Under the pieces are notes generated by a model. It was given only the letters and a program-made list of their open reading frames with translations. It was not told the origin of the DNA and did not search any database. A program made the translations under genes and the position numbers. 64,000 nt of DNA from Marinomonas balearica (GTDB taxonomy: Bacteria; Pseudomonadota; Gammaproteobacteria; Pseudomonadales; Marinomonadaceae): the NCBI RefSeq assembly GCF_004362145.1, contig NZ_SNXC01000012.1, forward strand, positions 62,001 through 126,000, given 5' to 3'. Shown here piece after piece: positions 58,765 to 64,000 of this stretch (its first letter is position 1; every line of letters starts with the position of its first letter).

Positions 58765-59970
58765 ATGGATCACTCAATAACACAAAATCCGTTTATGCCG
58801 CTAAGTGATCAAGAGCTAAAACAGACTGAACGTATGACATGCATGCAGGATTCAAAAGGCTTACCGCTTACAGGCATGCGCCTCGCTGTGAAAGATCTAT
58901 TTCACATAGCGGGCCTTCCTACTTCAGCTGGCAACCCTACTTGGTTAGCAACACACGAGACACCGTCACAAACCGCCTCGTCTGTTCAAACACTGTTTGA
59001 TCACGGTGCCTGCTTTTGCGGAAAAACAATTACAGATGAATTGGCCTATAGCTTAAATGGTCAAAACATTCATTATGGAACACCGTGCAACCCGACGAAT
59101 CCGGACCGACTCCCAGGCGGTTCGACGTCGGGTTCTGCGGTGGCAGTTGCATCGGATTTTGCAGACATTGGCTTAGGCACAGATACTGGCGGCTCAATTC
59201 GAGTTCCGGCCAGCTACAATGGGCTTTTTGGATTACGTCCTACACACGGCGTCATTGCTGTTGATGGCCTTGTTCCACTCGCCCCTTCGTTTGATACCGT
59301 AGGCTGGCTCGCTCAGGATTTGGATCATTTGGAAGCGACGGCAAATGCACTCCTTGCCTCCAAGCATTCAGAAACGATTCAAAAAATCTTGATTGCAGAC
59401 AATTTAATTCAGTCGGTCGAGCATGCTGACCAAATACAAACGCAGCTGGATACATGGCTCAATAACAGTGAAAAAACGGAATCGCTCGAAATTGACCTCG
59501 ACGCTTGGAAGGCAAGTGAAACGTTTCGCACGCTTCAAGGCGCTGAGATCCTAGAACAACACGGTGAATGGTTAGCTGAACACAACCCCATTATTGCACC
59601 CGATATACGCATGCGCTTTGATTGGTGCAAGAGCATTGCAAGAGATGACCAAAAGCGTGCAGCGACACAAAGAGATGCGTTTACTCGCTGGATAGATTCT
59701 GAGTTAAAAGATGCTATTTTAATCATACCAACAACACCTGGCAGGTCTCCTCTACTGTCGACACCCGATGACGAGTTGGCCGATTACCGGATCCACCTGA
59801 TGAATCTCACTGCGATTGCAGGTCTAGCAGGATTACCCCAGCTGCATTTACCAGTTTGTAACATTGATGGAGCACCGTGTGGTCTATCACTCATCGGCCC
59901 AAGAAACAGCGATTTACAACTCATTCAACAAGCTAAAGTCTGGCTCACAAAAACAACAATAGAAGGGTAA
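58765..59970 (+). CDS. Amidase-signature hydrolase, AMI1-like
   Basis: A 401-residue amidase with the Ser-cisSer-Lys triad: K43 in LAVKDLF, S120 in PGGSTSGS and S144 in GTDTGGSIRVP. The spacing equals that of the plant indole-acetamide hydrolase AMI1 as I remember it, and the protein shares its short length. In this cluster it may act on an amide intermediate of ureide breakdown (oxamate or oxalurate); that is inference. GGGAG precedes the chosen ATG. Confidence 0.88.
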   Translation: MDHSITQNPFMPLSDQELKQTERMTCMQDSKGLPLTGMRLAVKDLFHIAGLPTSAGNPTWLATHETPSQTASSVQTLFDHGACFCGKTITDELAYSLNGQNIHYGTPCNPTNPDRLPGGSTSGSAVAVASDFADIGLGTDTGGSIRVPASYNGLFGLRPTHGVIAVDGLVPLAPSFDTVGWLAQDLDHLEATANALLASKHSETIQKILIADNLIQSVEHADQIQTQLDTWLNNSEKTESLEIDLDAWKASETFRTLQGAEILEQHGEWLAEHNPIIAPDIRMRFDWCKSIARDDQKRAATQRDAFTRWIDSELKDAILIIPTTPGRSPLLSTPDDELADYRIHLMNLTAIAGLAGLPQLHLPVCNIDGAPCGLSLIGPRNSDLQLIQQAKVWLTKTTIEG

Positions 59971-59974
59971 CAAC

Positions 59975-61612
59975 GTGACGAACTCCCGCAGCATGACCGA
60001 ACACAGCCCAACCTCCATCGCGTTTACTGCGCCGCATTCTGCTGCGACAGAAGCAGGTACCAAAATACTGCAACAAGGTGGAACGGCAATCGAAGCAATG
60101 GTCGCTGCCGCAGCCACCATTGCGGTTGTGTATCCTCACATGAACGGTTTAGGTGGCGATGGATTCTGGCTCATCAGTGAACCGGGTAAAAAGCCAATCG
60201 CTATTGATGCTTCAGGTGTCGCTGCTACCGGAGCGACAACCGAATTTTATCAAGGGCACGAGGCTATCCCTTCCCGAGGAGGCAAGGCGGCACTCACTAT
60301 GGCGGGTGCCGTAGCGGGGTGGGAAAAAGCGCTTGAAATCAGTCATAAGTGGAGCAATCTGTTGCCGTCAGATAACTTGTCGATGGCCGGCTTGCCATTA
60401 GAAACACTGCTTAACGATGCAATCGTGCGCGCAACTCAGGGCATTGATGTAACACAAAGCCTCGAAGATGCCAGCGTCAAAACCCATGCTGATTTGTCTC
60501 AATTCGACGGTTTCGATACGTTTCTCCATCAAGGGGAGACGCTAAAAAAAGACTCTAAGCTGAATTTATCTCAATTGGGGAACACGCTAAAAGCGCTGTC
60601 TCAACGCGGCCTGCAAGACTTTTATACAGGGGAAATCGCTCAATCACTCGCGGCCGACTTAGAGCAAGCAGGCTCTCCTCTGAGGTTAACGGACTTTGAG
60701 CAATACCGAGCGCAAATCGTAACGCCATTAGAAGTCACGACAAACGCGGGGACACTCTACAATCTCCCTGCGCCCACGCAAGGCATCGCATCGCTTATCA
60801 TTCTTGCGCTGTACGACAGACTCCATACTCAAGCAGAAAACGAAGCTGACATGGCTCACTTGCTGATTGAAGCCACCAAACAAGCCTTTATTGCTCGTAA
60901 CCAATACGTGACCGATCACTCACGCTTAGACATTGATTTGTCATCTTTATTGTCTGAACAAAGTATTGAAAACATGGTCGCTCGTATTTCAAAAGAGACC
61001 GCATTACCGTGGCCGCACGAAGCCAAACACGGCGATACAATTTGGATGGGCGCATGTGACGATCAGGGTCGTATGGTGAGCTACATTCAGAGTTTGTATT
61101 GGGAGTTTGGCAGCGGCATCGTCAGCCCGTCTACGGGTATCGTCTGGAACAACAGAGGGTCTTCTTTTACTTTAGAAGAAGGCTCTCTGCAACAGCTTGC
61201 GCCCGGGTTAAAACCTTTTCATACGCTCAACCCAGCTTTTGCAGAGCTCACTGATGGCAGACGTATCAGTTACGGCACCATGGGAGGAGAAGGTCAACCA
61301 CAAACTCAAGCCGCTCTGTTTAGCCGATACATTTACCACAATCGCTCTTTGTCTGAATCCATCAGCGACGGTCGCTGGTTACTCGGCAGGACTTGGGGAG
61401 ATCAAAGCCACAATCTTAAAATAGAATCCGACCTTGCCGACACATTGGCAGACACGCTCAAAGCACGCGGTCACGACTTAGTGACGGTTGCGTCTCGCAA
61501 TGAGCTCATGGGGCATGCAGGCGCGGTGGTTTGCCATATTGATGGTGCCACTGAGGCGGCTACCGATCCACGCAGTGACGGCAGCGCCTTTTGGGACAGT
61601 AATCCACGCTAA
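59975..61612 (+). CDS. hpxW: Gamma-glutamyltransferase-family protein, oxamate amidohydrolase-like
   Basis: A 545-residue Ntn-hydrolase of the gamma-glutamyltransferase family. The probable self-cleavage Thr is T355 in HGDTIWMGACDDQGRMVSYI; the N-terminal MNGLGGDGFW and later GTMGGEGQPQTQA segments fit. HpxW of Klebsiella, of this family, hydrolyses oxamate. Next to PucG- and AllC-type genes the HpxW role is more likely than glutathione breakdown. No signal peptide is seen, unlike periplasmic GGTs. GTG start, 4 bases after the amidase. Confidence 0.78.
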   Translation: MTNSRSMTEHSPTSIAFTAPHSAATEAGTKILQQGGTAIEAMVAAAATIAVVYPHMNGLGGDGFWLISEPGKKPIAIDASGVAATGATTEFYQGHEAIPSRGGKAALTMAGAVAGWEKALEISHKWSNLLPSDNLSMAGLPLETLLNDAIVRATQGIDVTQSLEDASVKTHADLSQFDGFDTFLHQGETLKKDSKLNLSQLGNTLKALSQRGLQDFYTGEIAQSLAADLEQAGSPLRLTDFEQYRAQIVTPLEVTTNAGTLYNLPAPTQGIASLIILALYDRLHTQAENEADMAHLLIEATKQAFIARNQYVTDHSRLDIDLSSLLSEQSIENMVARISKETALPWPHEAKHGDTIWMGACDDQGRMVSYIQSLYWEFGSGIVSPSTGIVWNNRGSSFTLEEGSLQQLAPGLKPFHTLNPAFAELTDGRRISYGTMGGEGQPQTQAALFSRYIYHNRSLSESISDGRWLLGRTWGDQSHNLKIESDLADTLADTLKARGHDLVTVASRNELMGHAGAVVCHIDGATEAATDPRSDGSAFWDSNPR

Positions 61613-61681
61613 TACAAGTGTTGTAGAAGCGTACAAATACACAATGTTTATTCAAAATTTCAACTCAGGAGAAGAAGTTAC

Positions 61682-62500
61682 ATGTCATTTTTAATGGAAA
61701 ATATTTCCATGTTAATCGCTATGATGGGCACAGGAGTCGTCGCTGGGCTGTTGGCGGGGTTATTAGGTGTCGGCGGTGGTATTGTTATCGTTCCCGTTCT
61801 ATTTTTCCTTTTTCAGGGTCTTGGCGTCAGTCCAGAATCTGCAATCGTCGTTGCCACAGCGACATCTCTGGCCACTATTATTCCAACTTCAATTAGCTCA
61901 ATTCGCTCACACAAGGCGAAAGGCAATGTCGATTTTGATTTGCTAAAACAGCTCGGTTTCTTTGTTTTTATCGGTGTACTGGTCGGCAGTTACCTTGTTA
62001 CTCAAGTCGACGGAGAACTGCTTACACTAATGTTCGGCATTATCGCGACGCTTTCTGCCATCAACATGTTGGTTGGGCGCAAAGAAGCGCTATTTTCATC
62101 GCTGCCGGGTAAGTTTGGCCGTGGTGTCATTGGCTATTTCATCGGTTTTTTCAGCAGTATGGTTGGCATCGGAGGCGGCACTCTGACCGTCCCGACGCTG
62201 ACATTTTGCAACTATCCCGCACATAAAGCGGTCGGGACAGCTGCGGCGGTCGGTTTGATCATTTCACTTCCGGCCGCGATCACCATGTTGTTGTTTGGAC
62301 AAAGTCCTGCTGACGCTCCGTTTGCTACCTTCGGTTTGGTTAACTTGATCGGCTTTATCTTTATTGTTCCGTTAACCGTATTTTTCGCTCCAATAGGCGC
62401 AGGAATCGCAAGTAAATTAGACGCCGCAAAGCTCAAAAAAGTGTTTGCCGTCGTATTAATTATCACAGGCTTACGCATGTTGTATCAGGCTTTGTTCTAA
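61682..62500 (+). CDS. TauE/SafE (TSUP) family permease
   Basis: A 272-residue inner-membrane protein with about eight helices in two repeats (GLLGVGGGIVIVPVLFF and SMVGIGGGTLTVPTL). TSUP proteins move sulfonates, sulfite or organic acids. Here a small organic anion such as oxalate or oxamate is possible, but the sequence does not show it. AGGAG precedes the ATG. Confidence 0.88.
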   Translation: MSFLMENISMLIAMMGTGVVAGLLAGLLGVGGGIVIVPVLFFLFQGLGVSPESAIVVATATSLATIIPTSISSIRSHKAKGNVDFDLLKQLGFFVFIGVLVGSYLVTQVDGELLTLMFGIIATLSAINMLVGRKEALFSSLPGKFGRGVIGYFIGFFSSMVGIGGGTLTVPTLTFCNYPAHKAVGTAAAVGLIISLPAAITMLLFGQSPADAPFATFGLVNLIGFIFIVPLTVFFAPIGAGIASKLDAAKLKKVFAVVLIITGLRMLYQALF

Positions 62501-62561
62501 ACCAAAACCTACATTGCGAGTCGCACAGCGAGCTTTTTCAGAACTTTTCAGGAGTGTACAC

Positions 62562-63782
62562 ATGCAACCTTTATCATTACCGCCTAGATTACTGATGGGG
62601 CCAGGCCCAATAAATTGCTACCCACGCGTGCTCTCAGCAATGTCCACTCAATTGGTCGGTCAGTACGATCCTACCATGACCGACTATATGAACGATGTCA
62701 TGGCGCTTTATCGTCAAGTTTTTAACACCCAGAACGAACAGACATTTTTGATCGACGGGACGTCTAGAGCGGGAATTGAAGCTGCGATTGTTTCCATTCT
62801 TGAACCCGGAGACAAAGTGCTTGTTCCGATTTTTGGGCGCTTTGGGCATCTGCTCGCCGAAATCGCTGAACGAGCCGATGCTGAGGTTCATACTATCGAG
62901 ATCCCTTGGGGAGACGTGTTTAAACCTGAGCAAATCGAAGATGCGATCAAAAAAGTTCAACCTAAATTACTTGCGATCGTCCAAGGCGATACATCGACAA
63001 CCATGTTACAACCGCTTGAGGAGCTGGGCGCGATATGTCGTGCTCACGATGTTCTGTTTTACACAGATGCAACCGCATCGATCGCGGGAAACCCTTTCGA
63101 AACAGACAAGTGGCAAATTGATGCTGTGAGTGTGGGTTTACAGAAATGTCTCGGTGGCCCTTCTGGCAGTGCGCCCATCTCATTGAGTGAGCGCTTTGTT
63201 CACAGTGTCAGACAACGACACCATGTGGAAGCTGGCATACGCGATGCTCATCATAAAGACGCTAATGGCCAACGTATTAGATCTAATTACTTCGACCTTT
63301 CAATGATAATGGACTACTGGGGAGAGGAACGACTCAATCACCACACTGAAGCGGCAACCATGCTATTTGGGGCAAGAGAATGCGCGGTTGCTCTCTTAAC
63401 TGAAGGACAAGATGCGGTTCTTAAACGACACCAACTTGCAGGGGATGCAATGCTGGCAGGCATTCAAGCAATGGGGCTAACTCCGTTTGGCGATCTTGAT
63501 CACAAGATGGCAAACGTCGTTGGCGTCAATATTCCTGATTCAGTGGACGGCGAAGCCATTCGAAAGGAGCTGTTAACCACGTTTAACATTGAAATAGGGA
63601 CAAGCTTTGGACCACTAAAAGGAAAAGTCTGGCGTATTGGTACAATGGGCTACAACGCTCGTCAAGATGCCGTCCTGCATACATTACAGTCTTTAGAAAC
63701 TGTGTTACGACGCGGAGGTTGTAAACTGCCTCTGGGTGAAGCGGTGGATACAGCCATGTCGATCTATCGCAATGGGGACTAA
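62562..63782 (+). CDS. pucG: (S)-ureidoglycine-glyoxylate aminotransferase-like
   Basis: A 406-residue class V PLP aminotransferase; the PLP lysine is K195 in VGLQKCLGGPSG. The start MGPGPINCYPRVLSAMS and YDPTMTDYMNDVM match alanine-glyoxylate and ureidoglycine aminotransferases (PucG, HpxJ). It would transfer the amino group of ureidoglycine to glyoxylate, giving oxalurate and glycine. The chosen ATG follows AGGAG. The allantoate amidohydrolase gene begins 1 base later. Confidence 0.86.
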   Translation: MQPLSLPPRLLMGPGPINCYPRVLSAMSTQLVGQYDPTMTDYMNDVMALYRQVFNTQNEQTFLIDGTSRAGIEAAIVSILEPGDKVLVPIFGRFGHLLAEIAERADAEVHTIEIPWGDVFKPEQIEDAIKKVQPKLLAIVQGDTSTTMLQPLEELGAICRAHDVLFYTDATASIAGNPFETDKWQIDAVSVGLQKCLGGPSGSAPISLSERFVHSVRQRHHVEAGIRDAHHKDANGQRIRSNYFDLSMIMDYWGEERLNHHTEAATMLFGARECAVALLTEGQDAVLKRHQLAGDAMLAGIQAMGLTPFGDLDHKMANVVGVNIPDSVDGEAIRKELLTTFNIEIGTSFGPLKGKVWRIGTMGYNARQDAVLHTLQSLETVLRRGGCKLPLGEAVDTAMSIYRNGD

Positions 63783-63783
63783 T

Positions 63784-64000
63784 ATGGCGACATTTAGCGA
63801 GATCAACTATGCAGGCTTAGCGCGACAGGTTATGGAGCGTTGCGAAGAGCTTGGAAACATTAGCCAATCCGACGCTTATCTGGATCGTCGCTATCTTACT
63901 GCCGAACACAAGAAAGCGAATCAGAACGTAGAAAGCTGGCTTAAAAGTGCAGGTATGAAAACGTGGCAAGATGAAGCAGGTAACCTGTGGGGGCGCTACG
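63784..64000 (+). CDS. Allantoate amidohydrolase-like, 5' part
   Basis: The first 72 codons of an M20-family amidohydrolase, running off the window. MATFSEINYAGLARQVMERC, then YLDRRYLTAEHKKAN and DEAGNLWGRY, match the N terminus of allantoate amidohydrolases and N-carbamoyl amino-acid hydrolases. With the aminotransferase before it, allantoate to ureidoglycine is the likely step. Confidence 0.82.
   Translation, partial: MATFSEINYAGLARQVMERCEELGNISQSDAYLDRRYLTAEHKKANQNVESWLKSAGMKTWQDEAGNLWGRY

Overview
The window comes from a gammaproteobacterium. Three things point to the Oceanospirillales/Pseudomonas side of the class, with Marinomonas or a close relative as my best guess (an impression, not a computed assignment): the birA-coaX-SPOR-tRNA(Tyr,Gly,Thr)...tRNA(Trp)-secE-nusG layout, a choline-kinase-like (type II) homoserine kinase close to polA, and an intact rpoBC/ribosomal-protein block. 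No rRNA gene, CRISPR array, prophage or insertion sequence was seen.

Region by region. 1-12.4 kb (minus strand): the transcription/translation core secE-nusG-rplK-rplA-rplJ-rplL-rpoB-rpoC-rpsL, with an L10-type leader before rplJ and an attenuator hairpin between rplL and rpoB. 12.4-15.5 kb: tRNA genes Trp, Thr, Gly and Tyr, then a SPOR protein, coaX and birA. No tuf gene lies between tRNA-Thr and tRNA-Trp. 15.5-25.4 kb: single metabolic genes (PhyH-like oxygenase, alpha/beta hydrolase, GH1 beta-glucosidase, ilvE, secreted endonuclease I with a lamin-tail domain, an Lrp/EamA divergent pair, YHS protein, HutD). 25.5-31.9 kb: polA, two tandem membrane GGDEF proteins with damaged active sites, thrB. 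31.9-36.6 kb: a metal-transport block (DUF1007, MarC, NicO-type transporter, zur, znuC, znuB). A strong Zur-box-like inverted repeat precedes the NicO-zur-znuCB operon; znuA is absent.

36.7-46 kb: a chemoreceptor, then a bufferin-type RiPP operon (DUF2282 precursor, DUF692/MNIO oxidase, DUF2063 partner, DoxX), and 4 kb upstream an ECF sigma/zinc-finger anti-sigma pair. The precursor and the sigma gene share a promoter-like motif, so the sigma factor probably drives the operon. Between them lies an AT-rich block with a stand-alone KAS III-like ketosynthase and two paralogous proteins that join a multi-pass membrane domain to a C-terminal Fis-type helix-turn-helix. This block is the best candidate for an undescribed (signalling-like) system.

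46-54.4 kb: gamma carbonic anhydrase, prlC, yheV, rsmC, a gamma-glutamylcyclotransferase-like protein, copper-linked genes (PCuAC, DUF2946) with inverted copies of a palindromic repeat, an SDR, a GNAT protein and a small membrane-anchored protein. 54.4-64 kb: a polar amino-acid-type ABC importer divergent from an RpiR regulator, then amidase, HpxW-like gamma-glutamyltransferase-family hydrolase, TauE/SafE permease, PucG/HpxJ-type aminotransferase and the start of an allantoate amidohydrolase. Together these suggest ureide (allantoate) breakdown through ureidoglycine, oxalurate and oxamate. A shared TGAAAC-N4-GTTTC site before the importer and the amidase is a candidate RpiR operator.
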